Shown here in pieces: positions 1 to 9,053 of a stretch of DNA of 48,042 nucleotides. Position numbers and translations under genes: made by a program. The DNA is from Spongospora subterranea f. sp. subterranea (taxonomy: Eukaryota; Endomyxa: Phytomyxea; Phytomyxea; Plasmodiophorida): assembly GCA_049724395.1 (NCBI GenBank), contig JAUGWO010000294.1, forward strand, positions 1 to 48,042, given 5' to 3'. Below the pieces are notes generated by a model that did no database searches, was not told where the DNA came from, and was given only the letters and a program-made list of their open reading frames with translations. Position 1 is the stretch's first letter. Each line of letters starts with the position of its first letter.

Positions 1-565
1 TATTTGATTTTCTTTTTTATGCCTTTCTCGTCGACGAATAAATCAGCAATCCCAAGGTCTTCTAAAAGTTCGTCCATCTTGGAGAAAAGAGCGATAATGC
101 GATCTTGAGGATCTTTTAGTCGCATGTCCATCATGACTTCGGACTGAATTCGTCGGTCAATATCAATGCCTCCAGAAACGGATGTGGCTTTCAGGATTTG
201 TTTTGAATGAGAACTGATGTATGAATCGGTCACCTCTTGGAGCGATTTACCGATTTCAAACTTTGCAAATGTTTTTAGGCGAATAGGATCAATTGTGCTT
301 TTGATGGAAACTGCAGTGATAGAATTCGCCATGTGTCTGACGGCGTTCTGCGACAAGTGACTCGTAAGCGGATCGTTGCGAAGGAAATTTGCGATTGATT
401 TAGGATCAAAATTTTTGAGTTTTGGGGGCTTCTACAGGAAAAAATACGGGCGATCTGCCAGATATAGCAAGTTGACTTGATAGTAGGAGTTTCAGTATCG
501 CTTGTAGAGCTGTTTGTCTGAGAATCAGCCACTTCAGGATCAGTGTGGCCTCGAGTGTTCACCAT
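1..565 (-). mobile_element. Gag-like remnant of a probable LTR element (fossil)
   Basis: A coding-like stretch runs leftward off the window edge. It opens with a short Ser/Thr-rich N-terminus of the kind common at the start of retroelement Gag proteins, followed by a charged, helix-rich region. I recognise no catalytic domain, so the assignment to an LTR element is inference. It looks broken, with at least one break inside the visible part. MULE1 lies just behind it. A host gene of unknown function is the main alternative. Confidence 0.3.
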
Positions 566-716
566 TGGCCTTAAACCTCAGTAGAAAGCTACCGAGCGGT
601 TGGTTACCAGTAAAAACGCTTATTGCACTGACTTTAGAAAGTAAAGCCAGCGGTATAGGTGAAGGTCTGTAAAACAAAGGTTTACACGGTTCTAAAGAGC
701 TCCTAATAAGAGTCAT
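566..716. other. Leader-like sequence between gag-like remnant and MULE1
   Basis: Short non-coding stretch upstream (minus-strand sense) of the gag-like start. No promoter, LTR end or repeat could be identified in it. Confidence 0.3.
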
Positions 717-722
717 TTATTA

Positions 723-794
723 AGGCGTCGGGTCCGTGGACACCCCAAATTGGTCGGTGGACACCCCTGGTACGCATTTTCTTATAAATCACAC
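723..794 (+). repeat. Left terminal inverted repeat of MULE1
   Basis: 72 bp, identical to the reverse complement of 2876-2947. It contains a TATAAA-like string at about 783-788 that could serve as the transposase promoter. If so, transcription would start inside the element and the ATG at 750 would lie upstream of the mRNA start. Confidence 0.9.
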
Positions 795-2800
795 AATTAT
801 ATCACAGCTCGTTATCTCGATGGAATCCTCTTCTCTTTGTCAACGGTTGAGGAAACCTTCCAAGTCTTTAAAAGCCAGATGCACGCAGCAGGGTACAATA
901 TTAACAAACGTCGGTCCAAACGCAACAGCTCCGGTTCCATATACAAGGTATGGCTAGTCTGTCAGCACGGTCGATCCTACTACTCTCGGCCGCTTCTCGA
1001 CAGCGATACGCGTATCAAATGTACGAGTACCAATAGAATGAACTGTCCCTGGTCTGCAAGAATTCAAGCCAATAATGACCTTACCAAATGGTCGCTGAAC
1101 TTGATCTGCGATGAACATAACCACCAGCCGGCCACTGAAAGTTCTACATTTTCCTCAGCTCGGACGTTGAATGATGAACAGAAAGCTTTGATAGGCGATA
1201 TGAATCAAGCTGGTGCTCAGCCTAAAACGATGATTGCCGCTTTGCGTCAGCGATATCCTGGAATAGCCGTGATTTCTCAGGACGTCTACAATATTGTCAA
1301 GCGAATAAGGACATCAGAATTATCAGGAAGAAGCCCCATTGAGGCATTACTAGACCAGTTAATCACAGATAATGTATTGCATGCTTACCAATACGACGAT
1401 CACCGTCGTATAACTCATCTCTTCTTCGCACCGTCTTCTTCGATCAAACTGGCGAGACAATATTACCATACCGTTCTCATTGATGCTACTTACAAAACCA
1501 ATCGGTAAAATTTTACCTGCTTCTCCCGCTAAAACTCAACCGTTCTCTTAGTTTTCGGATGCCTTTACTGCACGTTGTCGGCGTCACTCCGGTTAACATG
1601 TCTTTTTCAATCTGTTTCGTGTTTATGAGAAGTGAAACCGAACAGGATTATAAATGGGCCTTGCGACAACTTCGGAATGTATTTTGTCAAGACGCATTTC
1701 CAAACGTATACGTGACTGACCGGGAATTAGCACTAATCAATGCCATCAGGAGTGAACTCTCGTTTGCGAACCCGACCATATTGTTATGTATATGGCATAT
1801 TCAGAAGAATGTACTAGCCAAGACGAAAAGGCATTTCGTGAACAACGACACTTTCCAGCAGTTCTTGAGGGACTGGACAAACGTAATTTACTCAGTTGAT
1901 CAAGCCGTCTTTCAAACAGAACTAACCAACCTAGAATTGGAGTATCCTGCTGCAGTGATCAGTTACCTCAAGGAAACATGGCTTCCTCATCAGGAGATGT
2001 TTATTATCGCTTGGACTAAACATTATCTGCATTTTGGGAACACTGCAACTTCTCGAGTTGAAGGTATGCACTCATCGCTGAAATCGTGGATCCGGGTATC
2101 CACCGGTGACCTCAAAAGTGTTTACAGCAAGATTTGTTTAGCAGTAGATCATCATCTCCACTCTATTTCCCAAAAAATCGAGTATGACAAATCCAATGCG
2201 CTGCTGACCCATCAAATCCCGTTTTGGAGGAATGTCAACCGAGAGATTTCACAGTTTGCGCTGCGCAAAGCTCACAAGGAATATGAGAAGGCAAAAAAGC
2301 TATCTGGTGACGATCATTGCTCCAATGTTTTATTTCTGACTATGGGAATTCCGTGTTCTCATATGATGAAAGAACTTATACGACAAAACTCTGTGCTAAA
2401 CCCCCAAGATTTTCACTGTCATTGGCGACTGAGCATTCCTTTTGGAGTTTCTCTACAAGATAGTCCACAGACGTTTGCTCAAGCTCTGTCGGAACTGGAT
2501 GCAACTTACCAATCGTTGCCACCTCATCGCCAGCGAGTTATACAGGAAGGCGTCAACGTTTTAACAAGCATACGAAGAGATACCAACTTCATTCAAAATC
2601 CAGAACAAGTTACCGCTCGAGGACGACCTCAAGGGTCAGTCGCTCGGTTGGGTCCTGTATCTTCGACACGAAGAGATCCTTCTGGTTTCGAGAATGCAGA
2701 ACGACGACAACGTGTTTGTGGTTTATGTGGCCGCTCTGGTCACAATCGCCGATCATGTAGTTCGATAGACTCACTACCATTAGGGGCGGTGTCGCTGTAA
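750..2800 (+). CDS. MULE1 transposase (FAR1-like head, DDE core, CCHC tail)
   Basis: Two exons, 750-1504 and 1552-2800, separated by a 47-nt GTAAAA...TTAG intron. The intron is supported because splicing continues the conserved transposase reading through the catalytic block. Product is about 667 aa. Order: a FAR1/WRKY-like zinc-binding DNA-recognition region at about residues 25-130; first catalytic Asp in VLIDATYKTNR; second Asp in VTDRELALINAI, followed by the CIWHIQKNV metal-binding C-x2-H block; catalytic Glu in TSRVEGMHSSLKSW; and a C-terminal zinc knuckle CGLCGRSGHNRRSC. It cuts and moves DNA bounded by the 72-bp ends, in the nucleus. The start is uncertain: ATG 750 lies within the inverted repeat, and the in-frame ATG near 879 would remove part of the FAR1-like domain. 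No break was seen. Confidence 0.85.
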
Positions 2801-2875
2801 GTGATTGCCGAACAATTGTTAATTGAAGTAGGTACTGTTTCTGAATAAAGGCGTCTGGTACTGTAATGTATAAGT

Positions 2876-2947
2876 GTGTGATTTATAAGAAAATGCGTAC
2901 CAGGGGTGTCCACCGACCAATTTGGGGTGTCCACGGACCCGACGCCT
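2876..2947 (-). repeat. Right terminal inverted repeat of MULE1
   Basis: Perfect inverted copy of 723-794, followed by the second TTATTA at 2948-2953. Confidence 0.9.
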
Positions 2948-2953
2948 TTATTA

Positions 2954-3516
2954 TACACGGACATAATCTTGTCGTTATAGGACTGAGAGTACAGAGGACT
3001 GTAGTAAGGGCTGGCTGTAGTACATGCTGTAGTACAAACTGGCACGAGAAGGCCCCCAGGGAATTAAAGGGTGTTGCTCGAATCATGTCAGCGACATGTG
3101 CCTCCATAACGTGCATATAGGGCGTGATCAAACCTGGACCGATAATTTCTCGAACTCTTGCGATGACGTTTCGAATGTTGCTCTGAAGGGGATCAATCCG
3201 TTCAGGCAGAATTGCTACGGGGGATGATAGTTCTTGATACACCGCGTGCAGATCTTCATAAATTCCCTGCCAGAATTCTACCTGATCTTGAGAGCAACCG
3301 GCGTCCACAACCTGCCCAAGCTTAATATTCATGATGTTGATATTTTTGAGCAACATGACTCTGCTTTTTCCCCATAGAGACGACAATTTCACGTCTGAGT
3401 TGGTGATATCTACGCCTGGGCCCCGATAAATTTTAAAGTTTTGCTTGGAGCTGCGTGAAAACTCTTTTTCAAAGGAAGCTTCCACCTGGTATGAAAAAAT
3501 ATGGATAAAATGCTTC
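2954..3516 (-). mobile_element. Second gag-like or unassigned coding remnant (fossil)
   Basis: A long open, helix-rich reading on the minus strand between MULE1 and the palindrome. It resembles the remnant at 1-565 in composition, and both may derive from one element type that MULE1 entered, but homology was not established. No recognised catalytic domain. Appears broken. Its upstream part is also present in the opposite-facing arm at 3592-3777. Confidence 0.3.
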
Positions 3517-3777
3517 ACGTTACGGCGGGCCTCCTATCAAAAAATCCGCGTAAAATGCCTGCAGGATTTTTGAGAAAGAAAATGTCCGCAGGAAGCATTT
3601 TATCCATATTTTTTCATACCAGGTGGAAGCTTCCTTTGAAAAAGAGTTTTCACGCAGCTCCAAGCAAAACTTTAAAATTTATCGGGGCCCAGGCGTAGAT
3701 ATCACCAACTCGGACGTGAAATTGTCGTCTCTATGGGGAAAAAGCAGAGGACATGTTGCTCAAAACTATCAACATCA
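3331..3777. repeat. Large inverted repeat (palindrome), arms about 186 bp
   Basis: The left arm 3331-3516 and right arm 3592-3777 are reverse complements at roughly 95-98% by eye, separated by about 75 bp. Both arms encode the same peptide stretch facing outward from the centre. A short extra inverted match (ACGTTACGGCGGG near 3517 and its complement near 3829) extends the symmetry. This looks like a head-to-head duplication of part of the coding remnant rather than transposon ends. Confidence 0.85.
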
Positions 3778-4034
3778 AATTTGTACGGAGATTGATCGCA
3801 GAATTGCCACGGATTTTTATAGAGCGACCCGCCGTAACGAAAAAGTGAAATGTGGTGACAATGTGCGGTAATGTCTTCTCTCCCCGCGGGGAGAGACGGG
3901 GTTTTCTCCCCGCGGGGAGAGATTCCAGTCTCCCCACTCTAAAACCTTATGTACAGTCTCAAATTAGTGAAAATTAGTGAGTGACTGTATAAGGTGACAT
4001 GTGTCGTATCTTGTAGTAACAGGGATACTGCATA

Positions 4035-4960
4035 ATGTGGTTATCTTCGATTTTTCGACGATTGTCGGAGACGCTTCGTGTTGATGGCACTGTTCCAACT
4101 CAAATTTGTCTTGACCAAGATGTAAATCCTGACAATCGTGTTGAGGCTGGTGACGATCCCTCGTATCAACTTGTTGAAATCGGGTGTGTCGATCCTGTTG
4201 AAGAAGCTGTTAAGTGCCCATCCCAAACCATAGCTTCGAATAAAGCATCGCGGTCGGTTCGCGCTTTGCCACATTTGAAGTAATGCTGTCTACCGTGAAG
4301 GAGCTCTCGCGTTCCATGGGGGTCCGGGTTGGCGTAAACCCACATTGTTTCATAAATCCCCATCCGATCCATGGCCCGGGCGTTAAAAAGTCTGGCAGCA
4401 AGGAAATCTTTATTCCACATTCAAGGACCCCGTTGTCAAAACGGAAAAAAGAGGGATAAAATCAACTTGTACTTGGTCAATGAGTTTTACCTTTGATAGA
4501 CTTTGTTCAAAATACATTATCAGCAGCAGCTTCCAAGACCACAATCACGAGATTGATAATTGTAATATAACTTCCGTCGGTGGACTGAAACAAGTAACTC
4601 TTGACGTGAATTTTTGAATGCAAGTGAGCGTGAATTAATTCATAGTTTTGCTGGCTACAATTTACCGTTGTCTAAGTTATTCGCTGTTGCACGTCTACAG
4701 TAAATAAGATTACTGAGAGTCCATCCAATCAGATTTTAGGGAAATTATGGAGGGATCAAATCCTGGTAAACGTATTCGACTGGCCTCTTGTCCAGGTCAA
4801 TCCTACGCAGAAAAGGATTGCATTTCGGCAAAGATCCGGATTGTATGACCAAGTTCATGGAAGCAGGCTATGATCTTCGGGCTGCTGGAGGTGTTTTTAA
4901 ATATGCTATAGACATGTCGCAGCGTCTGTCAACTGTTTACGTGCAGGTGTTAATCATCAG
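4035..4960 (+). pseudogene. MULE3 transposase remnant, N-terminal part
   Basis: Short plus-strand blocks in different frames. Near 4270-4420 is a stretch matching the start of FAR1-like heads (a TFEVMLSTVKELSRSMGVRV-type helix). At about 4800-4945 the reading with HFGKDPDCMTKFMEAGYDLR corresponds to NFGSDPDGMKDFFAFGTDIS in the MULE2 transposase, just before the first catalytic Asp. The frame is interrupted repeatedly, and the remainder is displaced by the insertion at 4976. No catalytic core survives; weak coding-like traces continue at 5760-6110. Confidence 0.5.
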
Positions 4961-4975
4961 TCGGCGTGCGTCAAG

Positions 4976-5751
4976 TAGGACTCCGATCGGGTCGGGTCGG
5001 GTCGGGTACCTGCCAACTACCGATATCCGACCCGGGTTTTTGGTCGGGTATCGGGTATATACCCGGTACCCGACTATCAAAACTGCGCGACTGGCGCATG
5101 TGGTGCGACCCTCTGTTCTTGGTGAACCTGCAAACATAAACAAAAGGTCAAGGAAAGAAGTACAGAGTTGTTCAAAACCGCTAGGTTGTTTTTTGCTTAA
5201 GTGTGCTTTTCACAACATCAACGCGCTCAATGTCTTTGGTTCAGAGAATGGCGCCGGAGTCCAATTATGTCGCGGCCGCAATAAACAACTCGTTGAACGG
5301 ATACTGAGGAGCCAGGAATACTCAAAACATCCATTGCAAAAGCACCCAGACCTGGGAACTGTTTCTCGTGTGTGCCCCAGTATTGGAGCAAATTTTGGCT
5401 TGGATCCTCGCAAGGTAGTCTGAGGTACTTATCCACATTCAGGTTTGTTGAGGTTTCCAGACAAGACAGTCAGGTAATCATGACGATAGCTCACGCAGTC
5501 CGTGGCGCTATGAGATTCCATGACCGATTTTTTTAACAACAACTTTACCTAATGTGCTTCGTATCTTTTGTTAGGATATTTTTATTTGAATTGATGCAAA
5601 AATTACAGCGCAATATCCACAATTCGAAAAAAAGACTACAGGTACCCGCGGATAGTCGGGTCGGGTACCGACTGTCTACCGATACCCGACCCGGTCGGTA
5701 TCTACTGTACCCGTCGGGTACGGGTATATACCCGACCCGATCGGAGCCCTA
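4976..5751. mobile_element. Non-autonomous hAT-like element with GGGTC-rich ends
   Basis: A 776-bp element with imperfect inverted ends (left begins TAGGACTCCGATCGGGTCGGG; right ends in the complement of TAGGGCTCCGATCGGGTCGGG). A perfect 8-bp direct repeat GCGTCAAG flanks it (4968-4975 and 5752-5759). An 8-bp duplication and TAGGG-type ends fit the hAT superfamily. The end regions (4976-5090 and 5640-5751) are dense in GGGTC/GGGTA runs and GTATATAC dyads. No transposase is visible inside, so it must move in trans. It is nested in MULE3. Confidence 0.75.
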
Positions 5752-6238
5752 GCGTCAAGGCGGGTGCTGTTCCAGGCGACAATCATCGCGTGGGGGTTTA
5801 GTAAAAGCCCTTTACGAGCCCCGTGTGCGTGTTCAACATCTATTGTTCTGGAATAAGGGCATGCGATGTATTCAATTCAGTTGATCAATTCGTCAAAATT
5901 CTACAGAACGCGTAAATTCCTTTGATAGATCCAACACGAAATCAAATGTAGAGAACTGAGAGCCAACCTCATTGGTGGTGGGTTTAATTATGCGTTAGAA
6001 TTTAGATTCATTGCTGTAATTCTCGCCAGGAAATCTTGCATCATCGTTGTTGGGATGGGTGGATTGCCAGACTTCCTCCCAACTTATACCCTAACTCACT
6101 AACTACAAAACAGGGTCACTGTACTGTACATAAGGTTTATGAGTGGAGAGACTGGAATCTCTCCCCGTGGGGAGAAAAACCCGGGGGAGAGAAGAAACAA
6201 CTGGACAATGTGTAGCGGAAAATCTGAGATAGACAGTA

Positions 6239-7190
6239 TTGTTGTTTTCGGGAGAAATGAAATATTCGCGACGAAAACTGCGTCACTTGTCCGGGCTGCG
6301 CTGAAATTTCGCAGCACTGCATTTGGTCATCCACATCCTGTACCTTCAGAGCATAACCTCGACGACGGAGCATACCACGATTGTCGAATGAAACTTCGTC
6401 GAGAAACGTCAACGTTGCATGCGTCCAATCAATTGCTTTCAGCTCGTTGAAAAATCGAATTATATCTTTGCGGCTGATCTGGATTGCACAACGCTCTATG
6501 TACTGCAATACGAACGTAGATTTCAGCAATGACAAGCAACGGACCTCAATCATCGTACCTTGCAAATTAGTTTATTCTCCGACATAATCCTCCAAACACT
6601 GGAAACGCTGATATTTACCCCCCATTCAAGAATGAAAGCATGTCGTGTTTCATCTAGGAATGTTAACGGATGTTTCAAGATAAATTCAAAAATCCATTTG
6701 CGTTGCTGGGGCGAAAATTTCGGGTTTGATCGCTGGGATGAACGACGATAAACCTCACCAGTTTCTTGGTACCGGTTGATCCATCGGCTAATGGACCCAT
6801 TGCCTTTTCTGAAAATCGTGGCAATCTTTGCAATCGTGAGCCCCAAAAAGAAATAAGCGTAGATTGCATGCATTTTTGTATTTGATGATGCATGCTGGCC
6901 ATCAATTGCAGCGCATAGCCCTCCTTGTCGTGCACCGACCATGGTGTCAGGTCGAGAACAGGATACAACAGGGACGCAAGGGTTGATCAGTTTATTATCA
7001 AACAAAAGATCAAGCACGATGGAATCATTGAGGAAAATGTCTGAAAATGTTACTATAGTCTTTGACCACGTTACCGCATGTTAACTGTTACCGTAGTCAG
7101 CGATATTTGATGAGGGGGCCTCTCAAGAATCGCAGAGTGCGACTTTAAATCATCGCAGTGTTCCATTTGAACTAAGAATCGCAGTATCAA
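6239..7190 (-). pseudogene. Tc1/mariner-like transposase, truncated (tandem unit A)
   Basis: On the minus strand, 7017-6550 encodes a helix-turn-helix head (LGLTIAKIATIFRKGNGSIS then a second HTH near FSPQQRKWIFEFILKHP). 6565-6137 continues in another frame with the first catalytic Asp in LTFLDEVSFDNRGMLRRRGY. Reading ends soon after, before the second Asp and Glu, so the element lacks its 3' part. A frame break separates the two halves. IS630/Tc1-type transposases of this kind are common in fungi. Unit B at 7231-8195 is a near-identical direct repeat. Confidence 0.7.
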
Positions 7191-7230
7191 TTTCACAAAA
7201 AAAAACTTGAAATTTAATGTGGTGACATTA

Positions 7231-8195
7231 CTGTTGTTTTCGGGAGAAATGAAATATTCGCGACGAAAACTGCGTCACTTGTCCGGGCTGCGCTGAAATT
7301 TCGCAGCACTGCATTTGGTCATCCACATCCTGTATAATACCTTCAGAGCATAACCTCGACGACGGAGCATACCACGATTGTCGAATAAAACTTCGTCGAG
7401 AAACGTCAACGTTGCATGCGTCCAATCAATTGCTTTCAGCTCGTTGAAAAATCGAATTATATCTTTGCGGCTGATCTGGATTGCACAACGCTCCATGTAC
7501 TGCAATACGAGCGTAGATTTCATCAATGACAAGCAACGAACCTCAATCATCGTACCTTGTAAGTTAGTTTATTCTCCGACATAATCCTCCAAACACTGGG
7601 AACGCTGATATTTACCCCCCATTCAAGAATGAAAGCATGTCGTGTTTCATCTAGGAATGATAACGGATGTTTCAAGATAAATTCAAAAACTGGTCGACGC
7701 GCTCCATTTGCGTTGCTGGGGCGAGAATTTCGGGTTTGATCGCTGGGATGAACGACGATTAACCTCACCAGTTTCTTGGTACCGGTTGATCCATCGGCTA
7801 ATGGACCCATTGCCTTTTCTGAAAATCGTGGCAATCTTTGCAACCGTGAGCCCCAAAAAGAAATAAGCGTAGATTGCATGCATTTTTGTATTTGATGATG
7901 CATGCTGGCCATCAATTGCAGCGCATAGCCCTGCTTGTCCTGCACCGACCATGGTGTCAGGTCGAGAACAGGATACAACAGGGACGCAAGGGTTGATCAG
8001 TTTATTATCAAACAAAAGATCAAGCACGATGGAATCATTGAGGAAAATGTCTGAAAATGTTACTATAGTCTTTGACCACGTTACCGTATGTTAACTGTTA
8101 CCATAGTCAGCGATATTTGATGAGGGGGCCTCTCAAGAATCGCAGAGTGCGACTTTAAATCATCGCAGTGTTCCATTTGAACTAAGAATCGCAGT
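7231..8195 (-). pseudogene. Tc1/mariner-like transposase, truncated (tandem unit B)
   Basis: Direct repeat of 6239-7190, about 97% identical by eye, with the same truncation point. Differences include a small insertion near 7333 and an extra segment near 7690 that changes the frame. The same first catalytic Asp block (TLTFLDEVLFDNRGML) is present. The 40-bp spacer between units (7191-7230) contains an A-run. Identical truncation of both units means the duplication came after the loss of the 3' end. The right edge meets the MULE2 target site. Confidence 0.7.
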
Positions 8196-8202
8196 ATAAT
8201 AA

Positions 8203-8305
8203 AGGGAGAGTGTTTCTATACGCGCGAACATGGTACGCGCGCGGAGTTTTCGATGTTCATACTATTCCCCTCACAGTCGTGGCGCAACCCTGCGATTTGA
8301 CGAAG
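8203..8305 (+). repeat. Left terminal inverted repeat of MULE2
   Basis: Matches the reverse complement of about 11803-11906 with several substitutions and small gaps. The shared inner block is CAGTCGTGGCGCAACCCTG. Confidence 0.8.
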
Positions 8306-8543
8306 AAGACGGTAGACTTTTCGGGAGGATTGCATCTTGACCACTTTCTGACCACTTCCCTACCAATCGTAAAAGTTGTTCAGAGGGCATAGCCGCAGCA
8401 GAAAATTTGGGAAAACACCTGTGGCAATACATTAAGACGTAAAGAGGGATAATCCAGGTTTCGGGCTAAAGTATATTTACTAGGAGCTACAATAAGAACG
8501 ATTATACCAAAATTACTGTCGCTTGCAATTTTATTATTAACAG

Positions 8544-8958
8544 TCAAATTACTCGAAAGAAATCCTCATAACCAGGATTGTTATTCTTCAATGTTTCGAT
8601 GTGCTGCCTGATGTTGTCACCCAAAATTTCAGCTGCGGTTACGCCATGGACAGTGCCAGGTGTTAACACGAATTTGTCAATTCGAATCATGCCAATGGAA
8701 CAAATTGGGGCAACAACTCGTATCTACAAATATATGTTTCAGCGTTGCGTCGACAGTTTACAAAACGTGATGATTCAATACCTCCGTATCAAGATAGAGT
8801 ATATTTTGACCTGAGTCAAGCTCAAACTGGACGTTTGTTTCCATGTACCTCTCCGGTTCGAAAACCTATAAAATGAATGACTTATTCGGGCTTTAAACAA
8901 CATCATACTGTTAGAATCTGTGCATACATCGCACTCTCGGCGACACCGCAAACCCTGC
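8544..8958 (-). CDS. Small accessory gene inside MULE2, unknown function
   Basis: Minus-strand exons at 8909-8929 (or up to 8958 if an upstream exon joins there), 8782-8865 and 8544-8723. The introns of 43 nt (8866-8908, GTATGA...TATAG) and 58 nt (8724-8781, GTATTG...TGTAG) are both phase 0. Starting at the ATG at 8929 the product is 94 aa. It begins MYAQILTVFEPERYMETNVQ and continues through a hydrophobic beta-rich segment (IRVVAPICSIGMIRIDKFVL) to a helical tail. I do not recognise the family. The consistent phase of both introns is the main support. It may be a captured host fragment, an element-encoded helper, or an alternative 3' part of the transposase transcript. Confidence 0.5.
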
Positions 8959-9053
8959 CTGGAATCCAATAAAATATTTTTGTTCCAGGACCAATCTCAG
9001 GACTGAACAAACTATTATTTTACATCAAGTATAAAGAAAGTGGAAAGCAATGT

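Larger units (their letters stand above)
723..2947 (+). mobile_element. MULE1: whole-looking Mutator-like DNA transposon
   Basis: A 2225-bp element. Its terminal inverted repeats of 72 bp are perfectly identical (723-794 and 2876-2947) and begin AGGCGTCGGGTCCGTGG. A TTATTA direct repeat flanks it (717-722 and 2948-2953), read as the target-site duplication; MULE duplications are often 7-11 bp, so six is short. It carries one spliced transposase gene with all catalytic residues. Perfect ends plus an open gene suggest a recent, possibly active insertion. It splits gag-like remnants lying on both sides. Confidence 0.9.
3866..6203 (+). mobile_element. MULE3: decayed Mutator-like element
   Basis: A 2338-bp unit bounded by inverted repeats of about 80-90 bp (3866-3958 and 6120-6203) and a 9-bp direct repeat GACAATGTG (3857-3865 and 6204-6212), the classic MULE duplication length. 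The left end contains two GC-rich palindromes (CTCTCCCCGCGGGGAGAG at 3878-3895 and a 14-bp version at 3906-3919); the right end keeps one weakened copy. Inside are plus-strand pieces resembling the MULE2 transposase N-terminus, and a nested hAT-like insertion. It no longer encodes a usable transposase. Confidence 0.75.
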
